Source: Bacillota bacterium (GTDB lineage: Bacteria; Bacillota; JAAYKD01). Taken from it: a DNA stretch of 54,857 nt. Position 1 is the stretch's first letter. Each line of letters opens with the position of its first letter. The notes below the pieces were generated by a model that was not told the DNA's origin, made no database searches, and saw only the letters and a list, made by a program, of their open reading frames with translations. The stretch spans positions 1 through 54,857 of the forward strand of contig JAAYKD010000074.1 in assembly GCA_012522585.1 (NCBI GenBank), in the 5' to 3' direction. The position numbers and the translations under genes are program-made. Of this stretch, positions 16,878 through 26,792 are shown piece by piece.

Positions 16878-18122
16878 TTATATCTTTTCTTTTAAATGAT
16901 CGAAGAGCAGATAGGCGGCATTTTTAACTGAACGCAATTTTATTTGATCTCGCCTGCCCCGCAAATTCAATTCTTTGCTGATGACTCCCTCAGGTCCGGC
17001 TAAGCCCAGCCAGACTAAGCCAACCGGTTTCTCGACAGTTCCACCATCGGGTCCGGCGATTCCGGTCACTGCAAGGGCATAATCACTTTGAGAACGAGCC
17101 CTAGCCCCCAAGGCCATCTCGATAGCCGTCTGCTGGCTGACTGCTCCATGCTCTTCTAAGGTCTCTGCTTTAACTCCCAATTGTTCTATTTTACTCTGAT
17201 TGGAATAGGTGACCCAACCCTGTTTAAAAAACTTGGAACTTCCGGCCAGGTCGGTAAAGGAACTGGCTAAAAGGCCTCCGGTGCAGGATTCCGCTAAGGA
17301 CAAAGTCAAGTTTTTAGCCTGCATCTGCTTGGCCACCACAGAAAACAGAGTGTCCTCATCGGTCCCATAGATAAACTGACCGACGATTGCCTTGATCTTT
17401 TCATGGAGTCCGTCCAGCTTCCGATCGGCTTCTTCTTTAGTCTTAGCTCTGGTAGTCAAGCGCATTTGCATTTCTCCCAAAGCGGCATAAATGGCGATAG
17501 TTGGGTCGGTTTGGTTTTTGACCAAATCGAGAATTTCCATTTCTAAAGCCGATTCTCCGATACCAAAAAAGCGTAAGTTTCTATGGAACAAATGCTCGCT
17601 CAAATCAAAAAACTTGTTCAACAAAGGCACAACTTCATGTTCAAACATATATTCCATTTCCCAAGGAGGACCGGGCAACATGAAGATCCAGCTGCCGTCC
17701 TTCTCCACGGCATAGCCACAAGCTGTGCCATTAGGATTGGGCAAAATTATTGAGCCTCTGGGTTTGGTCGCCTGCTTGAGATTATTTTCCGGCATATTGC
17801 CAAAACGGCTCTGATAGCGAGCGAGCAGACGAGCCTTTTGTTCTTCGTCCATTTCCAAAGGTCGCTCTGTGGCCTGGGCTACCCCTTCTCTGGTCAAATC
17901 ATCTTCAGTCGGGCCTAAGCCTCCCGTCAAGATCAGAATATCGGCTCTTTTTAAGGAATCACTGACGGTAGCGGCCAATCTATTCAGATTGTCACCAACG
18001 GTAATCTGTCGATAGACATTGACCCCAAAAGAAGCCAGCCTTTCCGCCAGCCATGCGGCATTGGTGTTGACGATTTGCCCTAAGAGCAATTCTGTTCCCA
18101 CAGAAATCAGTTCTGCGTTCAT
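16878..18122 (-). CDS. cinA: CinA-family protein (competence/damage-inducible)
   Basis: The 414-residue protein has the two CinA modules. The N-terminal molybdopterin-binding-like (COG1058) domain shows ELISVGTELLLGQIVNTNAAWLA and LTGGLGPTEDDLTREGVA (both cited in part). The C-terminal PncC-like nicotinamide-nucleotide amidase domain shows LAESCTGGLLASSFTD and VTGIAGPDGG. These enzymes handle damaged pyridine nucleotides; links to competence are species-dependent. The ATG immediately follows the rimO stop. In many Firmicutes cinA is followed by recA and preceded by pgsA; neither is present here. Confidence 0.95.
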   Translation of the reverse strand: MNAELISVGTELLLGQIVNTNAAWLAERLASFGVNVYRQITVGDNLNRLAATVSDSLKRADILILTGGLGPTEDDLTREGVAQATERPLEMDEEQKARLLARYQSRFGNMPENNLKQATKPRGSIILPNPNGTACGYAVEKDGSWIFMLPGPPWEMEYMFEHEVVPLLNKFFDLSEHLFHRNLRFFGIGESALEMEILDLVKNQTDPTIAIYAALGEMQMRLTTRAKTKEEADRKLDGLHEKIKAIVGQFIYGTDEDTLFSVVAKQMQAKNLTLSLAESCTGGLLASSFTDLAGSSKFFKQGWVTYSNQSKIEQLGVKAETLEEHGAVSQQTAIEMALGARARSQSDYALAVTGIAGPDGGTVEKPVGLVWLGLAGPEGVISKELNLRGRRDQIKLRSVKNAAYLLFDHLKEKI

Positions 18123-19451
18123 TCACTCATCCCTTTCAATTCTATGGCCCAAGAGGTCATAAGCTTTTATTTCATCTATTTTGACCGGCACTACCTGACC
18201 AAACTCTCCGGCACCTCTAAAGATGACCAGACCGTCTATATCAGGGCTCTGTCCTTGAGTCCGTCCGATCCACTGGCCATCCTTAGTTTGGCCTTCAATT
18301 AAAACATCCATTTCCCTGTTTAAAAACTTGAGATTATTATCTTTGACCACTTCCTGCTGGACTGTCATCAGATAATTGCGCCTTCTTTCCTTTTCTTCCA
18401 GAGGAATCGGGTCGCCTAAATCATAAGCAGAAGTCCCTTCCTCAGGTGAATAGATGAAGATGCCCACATGGTCAAAAGCTGTCTCTTTGATGAATTCGGC
18501 CAAGGCCTCAACATCTTCGTCAGTTTCTCCGGGAAAGCCGACAATATAACTGGTGCGCAGGATGACCTCAGGAATTTCGCGGCGTAATTTTGCGATTAAA
18601 TCGAGAAGGTACTCCTTGCTATGAGGTCTGTTCATGGCTTTGAGCAGGTGGGTCTGACAATGTTGCAAAGGCAAATCGACGTAAGCACACATTTTAGGAT
18701 GGTTGGCCAGAAGATCGATAAAATCCTGGCTGAAATGGGTTGGATAGAGATATAAAACTCGCAACCAGACTAAGCCAGGTAAATCTAAAATTCGCTGACA
18801 GAGCTCACCTAAAGCAGGCCGCTTATATAAATCGTAGCCATAATAGGTTGTATCCTGAGCTATCAAACAGATTTCTTTGACACCGCCCTCGATCAGCCCG
18901 GCAGATTCCGCAACGATATCTTCCATGCTTCTCTCACGATAATCACCTCTGATGATTGGGATGGCACAATAGCTGCAGCGATTGTTACAACCGTCCCCCA
19001 CTTTTACATAGGCGGTGGCTGGCAGAGTTGCCAGCTTTCTGGGCATTTTGGCTGTATACAGATAGTCCATGGGGTCAGAGGATAAGACAACCCGCTCCTT
19101 TTCAGCGACAATTTTTTCTGTAATCTCCAAGACCTGGGCAAAATTACCCACACCGAAAAAACCATCCACTTCCGGCAGCTCCTGGGCCAGGGCATCTGCA
19201 TATCTTTGAACCAAACAGCCTGCCACAATCAAATACTTTAATTTACCCTCTTCTTTTAATTGAGCCGTCTCTAAAATCGTTTCAATCGACTCTTCTTTAG
19301 CCGGTTCAATAAAGCCGCAAGTATTGATGATGATCAGCTCAGCTTCTTCCGGTTGCACATAGTTATAGCCTTTTTGCTCCAGTAAACCCATCATCATCTC
19401 ACTGTCCACCAGGTTTTTACTGCAGCCTAAGGAAATCATGGAAAAATTCAA
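18123..19451 (-). CDS. rimO: Ribosomal protein uS12 methylthiotransferase RimO
   Basis: Radical-SAM methylthiotransferase acting on an Asp of ribosomal protein S12. The 442-residue protein has the N-terminal SLGCSKNLVDSE, INTCGFIEPAKEESIE, the radical-SAM motif CNNRCSYCAIP, and a C-terminal TRAM domain. The SLGC/CGFI motifs separate RimO from MiaB (also in this window, at 4389). TTG start with GGAG six bases before it, three bases after the ygiQ stop. The gene abuts cinA. Confidence 0.96.
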   Translation of the reverse strand: MNFSMISLGCSKNLVDSEMMMGLLEQKGYNYVQPEEAELIIINTCGFIEPAKEESIETILETAQLKEEGKLKYLIVAGCLVQRYADALAQELPEVDGFFGVGNFAQVLEITEKIVAEKERVVLSSDPMDYLYTAKMPRKLATLPATAYVKVGDGCNNRCSYCAIPIIRGDYRERSMEDIVAESAGLIEGGVKEICLIAQDTTYYGYDLYKRPALGELCQRILDLPGLVWLRVLYLYPTHFSQDFIDLLANHPKMCAYVDLPLQHCQTHLLKAMNRPHSKEYLLDLIAKLRREIPEVILRTSYIVGFPGETDEDVEALAEFIKETAFDHVGIFIYSPEEGTSAYDLGDPIPLEEKERRRNYLMTVQQEVVKDNNLKFLNREMDVLIEGQTKDGQWIGRTQGQSPDIDGLVIFRGAGEFGQVVPVKIDEIKAYDLLGHRIERDE

Positions 19452-19453
19452 AT

Positions 19454-21295
19454 CTATCTCCTTCTTCTCTTCCTAGAATTTCTTCTTTGATAGTTTTGCC
19501 CCTTGCTTAAAGGAGGCACAAGGGCCTTTTCACCGTGACCGATCAAATCCTGGCGTCCCGAACTCAGCAGAGTATCATGAACAATCCTTCTATTTTCAGG
19601 TTTTTTATATTGTAAAAGGGCTCTTTGCTGCCTTCTTTTTTGAGGAGATTTGATCACTGTGACTTCTTCTAAAGTGATGGGGTCATAGCCGCTGTAATAC
19701 ATAGCGGTGGAAATACTGCCCGGGGTAGGAATAAAATCCTGAACCTGTTGGGGCTGAAAGCCTATATCTCTGACGTATTCAGCCAATTCTATGGCATCAC
19801 TGAGATGACAACCGGGGTGAGAGGTCATCAGATAGGGCACTAAATATTGCTTCAAGCCTAGTTTTTCATTGGCTTTGGCGTAGGCTAGGCGAAACTGATC
19901 GAACACTTCTACGCCAGGTTTGCCCATGCAATCCAGGGCATTTTTGGCAACATGCTCAGGGGCTACTTTAAGTTGACCACTGATGTGGTAAAGACACAAT
20001 TCCTCCAGATATTCCTGCCCCTTTGGGTCCGCCAGCAAAAAGTCATAGCGAATTCCGGAGCGGACAAAGACCTTTTTTACTCCCGCAACTTTTCTGGCCT
20101 TGCGCAAGAGTTCAAAATAATCGCTGTGGTCTACCACTAAAGAGGGGCAATTTTCTGGAAAGAGGCATTGCCTAAAATTACAGGCACCAAATTCCTCTTG
20201 TTTGGCACAAGCCGGTATGCGGAAATTGGCACTGGGCCCACCAATATCGTGAATATAGCCTTTGAAGCGAGGGGATTTGGTCATAGCCTCTATTTCTTTT
20301 AAGATGCTCTCATGACTTCTATTTTGAATAATCCTGCCTTGATGTGAAGTAATGGCACAAAAATTACAGCCTCCGAAACAACCCCGATGGCTGGTAATAC
20401 TAAATTCAACTTCTGCTAAAGCAGGAACTCCTCCCTCTTTGTCATAGAGAGGATGCCAAGTTCGCTCATAGGGCAAATCGTAAACAGCATCCATTTCCTT
20501 TTGGCTCAAAGGCTTAGCCGGTGGATTCACTACTAAATAGCCTTGATCCAGCTTTTGAATTAAGGGTTTTCCTAAAAAGGGATTCTGCTCTTTTTCAGCT
20601 TGACCTACGGAGCGTGCATATTCTCTTTTGCTTTTTCTGACTTGAGCCAAGGAAGGCAGAATGACTGCCTCGGCCAATTCTGGTTTTTCCTCACTGAGAT
20701 AAGCCGTCCCGGCCAGATCTTTCAAGTTTTTCAAAGGCACATTGCGACGGCTAAATTCAGCTAGCTGCCACAATTGCTTTTCCGCCATACCATAGATGAG
20801 CAAGTCAGCTTGGGCTTCAGCAATGATGGAGTTTTTTAGAGTATCTTCCCAATAATCATAGTGGGGATGACGTCTCAAACTGGCTTCGATACCGCCTAAG
20901 ATGATCATACTCTGGGGGAAAAGCTCTCTGATTTTCAAACTATTGGCAATGCTGGCCCGATTTGGCCTTAAGCCTCCCTTGCCTCCGGGGGCATAATCAT
21001 CCTGACTGCGCCTCTTCTTGGCAGCAGTATAATTTGAAACCATGGAATCCATATTGCCTGCACTGATCATAAAGGCTTGGGTGGGAGCACCGAAGAGGGT
21101 AAAATCTTGATCTTTATTGAGATCCGGTGCAGCAATGATTCCGACTCTAAATCCTTCCGCTTCCAGAAGACGAGCCACAATACTCATGCCAAAACTGGGA
21201 TGATCCACATAGGCATCTCCGCTGACGATGATAAAATCTAAAACTTCCCAATTTCGTTTTAGCATTTCTTCTTTAGTTAAGGGTAAAAAAGACAT
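19454..21295 (-). CDS. ygiQ: YgiQ-family radical SAM protein
   Basis: The 613-residue protein matches the UPF0313/YgiQ family. It has an N-terminal cobalamin-binding-like part (SGDAYVDHPSFG, IIAAPDLNKDQDF), a signature MVSNYTAAKKRRSQDDYAPGG (in part), the radical-SAM cluster motif CFGGCNFC, and HDIGGPSANFR. The C-terminal tail is strongly basic (NYQRRNSRKRRRR). The biochemical function of this family is not established. ATG start with AAAGGAG upstream. It sits between ftsK and rimO, as in several clostridia. Confidence 0.93.
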   Translation of the reverse strand: MSFLPLTKEEMLKRNWEVLDFIIVSGDAYVDHPSFGMSIVARLLEAEGFRVGIIAAPDLNKDQDFTLFGAPTQAFMISAGNMDSMVSNYTAAKKRRSQDDYAPGGKGGLRPNRASIANSLKIRELFPQSMIILGGIEASLRRHPHYDYWEDTLKNSIIAEAQADLLIYGMAEKQLWQLAEFSRRNVPLKNLKDLAGTAYLSEEKPELAEAVILPSLAQVRKSKREYARSVGQAEKEQNPFLGKPLIQKLDQGYLVVNPPAKPLSQKEMDAVYDLPYERTWHPLYDKEGGVPALAEVEFSITSHRGCFGGCNFCAITSHQGRIIQNRSHESILKEIEAMTKSPRFKGYIHDIGGPSANFRIPACAKQEEFGACNFRQCLFPENCPSLVVDHSDYFELLRKARKVAGVKKVFVRSGIRYDFLLADPKGQEYLEELCLYHISGQLKVAPEHVAKNALDCMGKPGVEVFDQFRLAYAKANEKLGLKQYLVPYLMTSHPGCHLSDAIELAEYVRDIGFQPQQVQDFIPTPGSISTAMYYSGYDPITLEEVTVIKSPQKRRQQRALLQYKKPENRRIVHDTLLSSGRQDLIGHGEKALVPPLSKGQNYQRRNSRKRRRR

Positions 21296-21315
21296 TTTTC
21301 TCCTTTATTTTGATA

Positions 21316-23862
21316 TCAATCAAACTTATTTTCTAATTGTTCTTTAGAGATTAAAACCTCTCTGGGCTTGGATCCTTGAGGAGGACCGACTATGCCGTGT
21401 TCTTCCAATTGATCCATGATTCTACCGGCTCGACTGTGGCCGATGCGCAATCTTCTCTGTAAATAAGAGACTGAGCCTTGCCCTGTTTCAATAGCAATAT
21501 AAGCGGCTTCCATGAAGAGTTCGTCCACATCAGCCAGGATTTCCCCGTCAATTTCTGCTTCTTCCGGGTTTAAGATGGCCTCATCAAAGACAGGAACTCC
21601 CTGTTGTTTGACATGTTCCACCACCCTTTCCACCTCGGCTTCCGAGATCAAGGGCCCTTGAATTCTGACCGGTTTGCTCAAACCCATGGGTTGAAAGAGC
21701 ATATCCCCTTTGCCCAAAAGCTTTTCGGCTCCGTTCATATCGAGGATTATTCTCGAATCGACACCGGAAGAAACTGCAAAGGCTATGCGACTGGGTATAT
21801 TCGCCTTGATCGAACCGGTGATAATATCTGATGAAGGCCTTTGAGTGCCGATGACCAGATGAATTCCGGCTGCTCGAGCCAACTGAGCTATGCGAATGAT
21901 CGACTCCTCTACCTCGTCTCGAGCTACGATCATCAAATCGGCTAATTCATCGATGAAGACAACCCAATATGATAGGGGGTCATGTTCTCCTATTTCTAAA
22001 ACTTTTTCATTATACTGACCGATGTTCTTTACCCCTGTAGCGGCAAACAGATCATAGCGTTTGTCCATCTCTCGGGTTACCGATTTGAGCACTCCGGCAG
22101 CTTTTTTAGGATCGGTGACTACCGGGGCCAAAAGATGGGGTATGCCATTGTAATTGGACATTTCAACAACCTTGGGGTCGATCATGATCAGCTTGATTTG
22201 GTCGGGAGTAAAGCGATAGAGCAAGCTGGTTATCATACAGTTCATACAGACGCTCTTACCTGATCCGGTAGCTCCTGCAATCAGCAAATGGGGCATTTTA
22301 GACAAATCAGCCACGATGGTGCGCCCGGCTATATCCTTGCCCAAAGGCACGATAACACCGTTTTCTGCATCCTGAAACTCTTCTGTGTTCAAAACATCAT
22401 GGAGTCTGACGATATTTGTTATTTTGTTGGGTACCTCGATTCCAATAGCTGGTTTTCCCGGTATGGGTGCTTCAATCCGCACTCCTGTGGCTGCCAAGCT
22501 CAAGGCTATATCATCAGCTAAATTAGCCACTTTATTGACCCTGATTCCCGGAGCCAGCTGCAATTCATAACGAGTCAGAGTCGGCCCGGAACTTATATTG
22601 ACCACCTTGGATTTGACACCGAAGACAGCCAGAGTCTCCTCCAAGGTCTTGGTATTTTCCTCCAACTCGGCAAAATGTTTGTCCTCAAGGGGTTTTCCCG
22701 GTTGCAAGAGCTCTAAACCGGGCTTTTGATAGCGACTGGTTTTTTCTGTTGGCAAAACCGTTTCCATAAACTCCCCTTCCGGCATTTCAAAGGCTTCTAT
22801 TTGCCCTAAGGGAGGAGTGACGAAAATATCAATTGATTCCTCGGAATCCTTTTGAGCTGAATAATCCTGATCACCGTTTTCTTCTTGATCAAAACCATAG
22901 ATGATTTCTGCATCAGCCTGTAAGCCTGTAACAAGTTCAGTTTTTTCAAGAGAAGGCTGAGCAATCTCAGGCAAATCCTGGGTTTGCTCCTCGTGCTCTT
23001 CTGTTTGAACTGAAATTTCTTCTTCTTGGAGATTATCCGGTTCGACTGGTTCAGGCTTTTTTTCTTTTCTGTTGCCGATTTGAGCCAGTCTCTCCGCCAT
23101 CAGTTTGATCGGAGTCATTTTCTTCTCCTGATCGATCTGATCCAGCGGCTCAGTGCTTGGCTGCTCCAGCTCAACTGGCAAGGGCTCAGCCTTGATAATC
23201 CCTTCTTGCTTGACTTGGGCTATCGGATCTTCAGCTGCAACTTCAGCTTTTTTCTTTTTATTGACTGATTGTCGCTGGGCAATTGAAGAAAATGCTTTTT
23301 TAACCGATTGAAAGAGCTTTTTAAAGAAAGTAAACACAAGGTTAAAATAAAACTGTGGCAACTTCTTGGTGGACAGACAGAGAGCTATAAATAGTAAAAA
23401 AGACAATAGGATGATTAAACCGAAATGGCCTAAGATCGGTAAAAACATATGTAAAATAGCGCTGCCTATAAACCCTCCGGCTTGACGGAAGACGGATTCT
23501 AAACTGGTATCATGTCCTTTAATTTCAAAGGCCAAAGAAAAAACCGGTAAGAAGGCAAGATTTGCCAAGACCAAACCGATGATTTGGCCCAATTTTAAAA
23601 ACAACTTTTGCCAACGCAAATAACCTATAGAAAAGTAAAGAAGGGTAAGAATTAAAACAAAGGAGCCATTGCCCAAATAGTATTTGAAAAAGTCGGCTAA
23701 GACAAAACCGACTACTCCAGTTTTATTGCTAAAAAAACTCAAGGTCAAATAAACCAGAAAAAAAACAGAGCTGAGAGGAAGAAGCCAGTTCAGGAAAAGA
23801 AAATCTCCTTGGACTCTCGCTTTGTTCTTCTTGACACCTTGCTTTTTTCTTTTTCCTGCCAA
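21316..23862 (-). CDS. ftsK: DNA translocase FtsK/SpoIIIE
   Basis: Membrane-anchored DNA pump used in chromosome segregation at the septum. The 848-residue protein has about four membrane helices in the first 175 residues, and an acidic, Glu/Pro-rich linker (about 190-380). The FtsK motor has Walker A GATGSGKSVCMN near residue 530, FIDELADLM and GTQRPSSD. A C-terminal winged-helix gamma domain (VSYLQRRLRIGHSRAGRIM) follows. Start: the frame opens at 23877, but GGAGGTGA lies between that codon and an in-frame TTG at 23862, so the latter is used. Located between rnj and ygiQ. Confidence 0.95.
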   Translation of the reverse strand: MAGKRKKQGVKKNKARVQGDFLFLNWLLPLSSVFFLVYLTLSFFSNKTGVVGFVLADFFKYYLGNGSFVLILTLLYFSIGYLRWQKLFLKLGQIIGLVLANLAFLPVFSLAFEIKGHDTSLESVFRQAGGFIGSAILHMFLPILGHFGLIILLSFLLFIALCLSTKKLPQFYFNLVFTFFKKLFQSVKKAFSSIAQRQSVNKKKKAEVAAEDPIAQVKQEGIIKAEPLPVELEQPSTEPLDQIDQEKKMTPIKLMAERLAQIGNRKEKKPEPVEPDNLQEEEISVQTEEHEEQTQDLPEIAQPSLEKTELVTGLQADAEIIYGFDQEENGDQDYSAQKDSEESIDIFVTPPLGQIEAFEMPEGEFMETVLPTEKTSRYQKPGLELLQPGKPLEDKHFAELEENTKTLEETLAVFGVKSKVVNISSGPTLTRYELQLAPGIRVNKVANLADDIALSLAATGVRIEAPIPGKPAIGIEVPNKITNIVRLHDVLNTEEFQDAENGVIVPLGKDIAGRTIVADLSKMPHLLIAGATGSGKSVCMNCMITSLLYRFTPDQIKLIMIDPKVVEMSNYNGIPHLLAPVVTDPKKAAGVLKSVTREMDKRYDLFAATGVKNIGQYNEKVLEIGEHDPLSYWVVFIDELADLMIVARDEVEESIIRIAQLARAAGIHLVIGTQRPSSDIITGSIKANIPSRIAFAVSSGVDSRIILDMNGAEKLLGKGDMLFQPMGLSKPVRIQGPLISEAEVERVVEHVKQQGVPVFDEAILNPEEAEIDGEILADVDELFMEAAYIAIETGQGSVSYLQRRLRIGHSRAGRIMDQLEEHGIVGPPQGSKPREVLISKEQLENKFD

Positions 23863-23901
23863 ACTTGTCACCTCCAAGAATAATTGTTTGCTTTATTTAA
23901 A

Positions 23902-25542
23902 TCAGACGAAAAGAATGACCGGTAGGACCATTGGACGTCTGCGAGTCTGTTCCGAGAGAAACCTGGAAATGTTTTCTCTGACCATATTTCTGATAGTGGC
24001 TGCATCTGCAGATTTCAAATTCTGCTTGATTAAATATTGATTGAGCTGAGCCATCGCTTCTAAGAAGACTTGCTCCGATTCATGGGCCGGTAAAAAGCCC
24101 CGACTTTCAATTTGAGGCAACTTAACAGGAGTTTTATTAGCTTTATCAACGGTTATCACAACGATGACTACCCCATCCTTAGCTAAAATCCTCCTATCCT
24201 TTAAAACCACATTACCGATGTCTCCGACTCCCAAACCGTCAACCATAACTTTTTCAGCAGGAACTTGTTCGCTGATATTTCCTTGATTTGCCTCTAAACG
24301 CAGAACTTCACCGTTTTCCAAAACGAAAACATTCTGATCGGCCCAACCTAAATTGAGAGCGATTTCCTTAGCCTGGACTAAATGTCTGTGTTCTCCGTGA
24401 ATGGGAATGATAAATTTTGGTTTGGTCAGAGAATAGAGCAATTTTAATTCCTCTTGGCCTCCGTGCGAGCTAATTTCCCCTAAGGAGATGAGCTCGTGCA
24501 CTTCTTCTGCTCCCTGACGATAGAGCATATCGATGGTTCTAATCAGAGTTTTTTCTGTTCCGGCATGATAAGAACCGGTTAAGATAATCGTATCATTTTT
24601 TTCGATTTGAAAACGATGTCCCGATTCCCCGCTTAAGGGCCCTAAATAAGGCTGCCCGGGCACTGATGCAACCACGACTAAATCGGGTTTGCGACTTCTG
24701 CCCCTTCTTCCCCTACCCTTGAACTCTCGATATTTTAAAACACCGGCACTTTCTGCTCTGGCAATCACTGCATTCAACTGTTCAGGAAAAAGGGTGACCC
24801 TGCGTTCAGTTTTCTCAGCAATATCCAAAACTTGTTGAATTCGCAAAAGATCGGTGACATAGAGGTGAACTACCACCCTGGCCTCAGCTTCTTCAATTAT
24901 GCCGGCCAGTTTTTCAGCCACCACACTTTCTGAAATGGTGGCACCTTGATGCTCGGCATTGGCGGAATCTGCCAGGAGGGCAAAGACGCCTTGATGGCCT
25001 AAGGCTGCCAAGCGATCCAAATCCGTATTTTCATCCTGATAAGGGGTATAATCTATTTTAAAATCGCCGGTATTGATAACCCAACCTAAAGAAGTTCTGA
25101 TGGCAACTCCACTGGCACCGTAAACATCGTGACAAGCGTGGATCAGCTCGCAGGTTAATTTTCCTAAACGAAACCTTTCCCCCGGTTTTACCGTCTTCAT
25201 CTCCACATTATCATAAAAATAATGCTCCTTGAGATAAAAACCAGCCATCGCCAGAGTCATCTTGGTGCCATAAACAGGCAGAGAAAGTTGCTCCAGCAAA
25301 TAGGGCAAGGAACCTAAATGAGGTTCATGTCCATGGGTCAGGATAATTCCTCTTAACTTTTCCTTGTTCTCTAAAAGAATGGAAAAATCGGGAATGACCA
25401 CGTCGATTCCCAACATACCGTCTTCAGGCATGGCAGAACCGCTGTCGATGATAATCCAATCATCTTCGACAGCTATGACCATCATATTCTTTCCGAATTC
25501 ACCGAATCCACCTAGGGGAATTATCTTAACATTTTCAGACAT
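23902..25542 (-). CDS. rnj: RNase J-family beta-CASP protein with altered metal motif
   Basis: RNase J enzymes combine 5'-3' exo- and endoribonuclease activity in mRNA decay. The 546-residue length, the SRGF and RRRPMVLPVI tail, the GDIGNVVLKDRRILAKDG segment, the SHGGQEE and PIHGEHR metal/phosphate motifs and NTGDFKIDYTP all fit RNase J. The key metallo-beta-lactamase motif HGHEDH reads HGHEPH (residues 70-75), the Asp being replaced by Pro. Two other usual RNase J segments are also changed: the FASNIHR-like region reads LYVTDLLR and the GSQGEP-like region reads SVPGQPYLG. The protein may be catalytically weak, like RNase J2-type partners. ATG start with GAGGAT upstream; ftsK follows. Confidence 0.9.
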   Translation of the reverse strand: MSENVKIIPLGGFGEFGKNMMVIAVEDDWIIIDSGSAMPEDGMLGIDVVIPDFSILLENKEKLRGIILTHGHEPHLGSLPYLLEQLSLPVYGTKMTLAMAGFYLKEHYFYDNVEMKTVKPGERFRLGKLTCELIHACHDVYGASGVAIRTSLGWVINTGDFKIDYTPYQDENTDLDRLAALGHQGVFALLADSANAEHQGATISESVVAEKLAGIIEEAEARVVVHLYVTDLLRIQQVLDIAEKTERRVTLFPEQLNAVIARAESAGVLKYREFKGRGRRGRSRKPDLVVVASVPGQPYLGPLSGESGHRFQIEKNDTIILTGSYHAGTEKTLIRTIDMLYRQGAEEVHELISLGEISSHGGQEELKLLYSLTKPKFIIPIHGEHRHLVQAKEIALNLGWADQNVFVLENGEVLRLEANQGNISEQVPAEKVMVDGLGVGDIGNVVLKDRRILAKDGVVIVVITVDKANKTPVKLPQIESRGFLPAHESEQVFLEAMAQLNQYLIKQNLKSADAATIRNMVRENISRFLSEQTRRRPMVLPVILFV

Positions 25543-25639
25543 TTTTATCTTATCCTCACTAATTTCTCTACAATTCTTTTCTAAGCAATCACCTTAAAAA
25601 ATTCAACGATAGTAGTATTTTATCCTTCTTTAATCAAAT

Positions 25640-25666
25640 AAACCCAGCGTTTTACACCCTGGGTTT
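25640..25666 (-). terminator. Hairpin after the M42 peptidase gene
   Basis: AAACCCAG (25640-25647) pairs with CTGGGTTT (25659-25666). On the minus strand the stem is followed by ATTTGATT, a poor T tract. It lies about 45 bases past the M42 stop and before the RNase J gene, so it may end the peptidase transcript, though weakly. Confidence 0.5.
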
Positions 25667-25709
25667 ATCCTTGGAGTTATCTTTTTGAAATTTTATCTTA
25701 AATTCAAGT

Positions 25710-26792
25710 TTAAAGATCCGTAAACTTTAAATCCTCGTAGAGGTGAATATCCTCAACCAAAATTTCCAGGGCTCTGACTAAGCCCACAGCATCATTTAAA
25801 TCCATGACCTCAACGGGAGAATGGGAATAGCGTCTGGGCACGGTCAAGGCTCCTGCTACAATCCCCCCTGCTGCTAAATGAATGGCAGCAGCATCCGTGT
25901 TACCACCAACAAAGACCGTCTTCTGATAATCTATTTTAGCTTTACGGCAGGATTGATCCAAAATATGCTCCATGATCGGGTTGAGCAACATACCTCGGGC
26001 ACCGCCTCCGCTTAAGACTTGAATCGCCGGCCCCTGACCGATGGCAATGGGCAATTCTTTGATGAAATTTACATCAGGTGTATCCCCTGCCGGCATGGTG
26101 TCGATGGCTACGGCAAAATCTGGCTTGAGATTAAAGCTGACCATCTGGGCTCCTCTTAAACCCACTTCTTCTTGAACCGTGATGACTCCATAAAGGGTCC
26201 CGGCAAACTCTCTATCCTGTAATTGTTCGAACAAAACCAAAAGAGCAGCACAGCCGATTCGATCATCAAGAGCCTTGCCCACCACCCTATCTTTATTGTA
26301 AAACTCATGAAAATAGGGCCATTGATAGATGGGATCACCTATTTTTATTCCCATCTCTGCTATTTCTTGGTCACTGCTGACTCCCATATCAATATATAGA
26401 TCACGGTGCTTGGTGACTTCATTTCTTTCCTTATCGCTCATCAGATGCCCGGCTTTCACCCCGACAACACCAAAATGACCGTTGATTCCTACCTGTCTGC
26501 CTAAAAGCAGAGCATCCACTGTTCCGCCTATTTTTTCGAAGCGAATAAAACCATTCTGCTCCACGCTTTTGACAATGGCACCGATTTCATCACTGTGGGC
26601 TGCCAGCATCAGCTTGGGACCTGGTTTTTTACCTTGCAGAGTAGCTATAATATTGCCAAAGGGATCGACTTCTAATTGATCGGCTAAGCCGGTGAATTTA
26701 TCGACTAAAACCCTGACAACTTTCTGCTCTTTACCGGAAACTCCCGGTATTGCCATCAATTCTCTCAATAAATCTTTTAATTTTTCCTTCAA
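25710..26792 (-). CDS. M42-family glutamyl aminopeptidase / endoglucanase-like
   Basis: Dodecameric zinc aminopeptidase family that trims peptides. The 360-residue protein shows the M42 metal ligands in order: AAHSDEIGAIV (His-Asp), GKALDDRIGCA (bridging Asp), VQEEVGLRGA (catalytic Glu pair), AIDTMPAGDTPD (Asp) and RYSHSPVEV (final His). Start: the open frame reaches 26861, but AAGGAGGG sits just before an in-frame TTG at 26792 where the conserved N-terminus (LKDLLRELMAIPGVSG) begins, so the TTG is used. That also leaves a proper divergent promoter gap to the dehydrogenase at 26866. Fits a peptide-using lifestyle. Confidence 0.93.
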   Translation of the reverse strand: MKEKLKDLLRELMAIPGVSGKEQKVVRVLVDKFTGLADQLEVDPFGNIIATLQGKKPGPKLMLAAHSDEIGAIVKSVEQNGFIRFEKIGGTVDALLLGRQVGINGHFGVVGVKAGHLMSDKERNEVTKHRDLYIDMGVSSDQEIAEMGIKIGDPIYQWPYFHEFYNKDRVVGKALDDRIGCAALLVLFEQLQDREFAGTLYGVITVQEEVGLRGAQMVSFNLKPDFAVAIDTMPAGDTPDVNFIKELPIAIGQGPAIQVLSGGGARGMLLNPIMEHILDQSCRKAKIDYQKTVFVGGNTDAAAIHLAAGGIVAGALTVPRRYSHSPVEVMDLNDAVGLVRALEILVEDIHLYEDLKFTDL

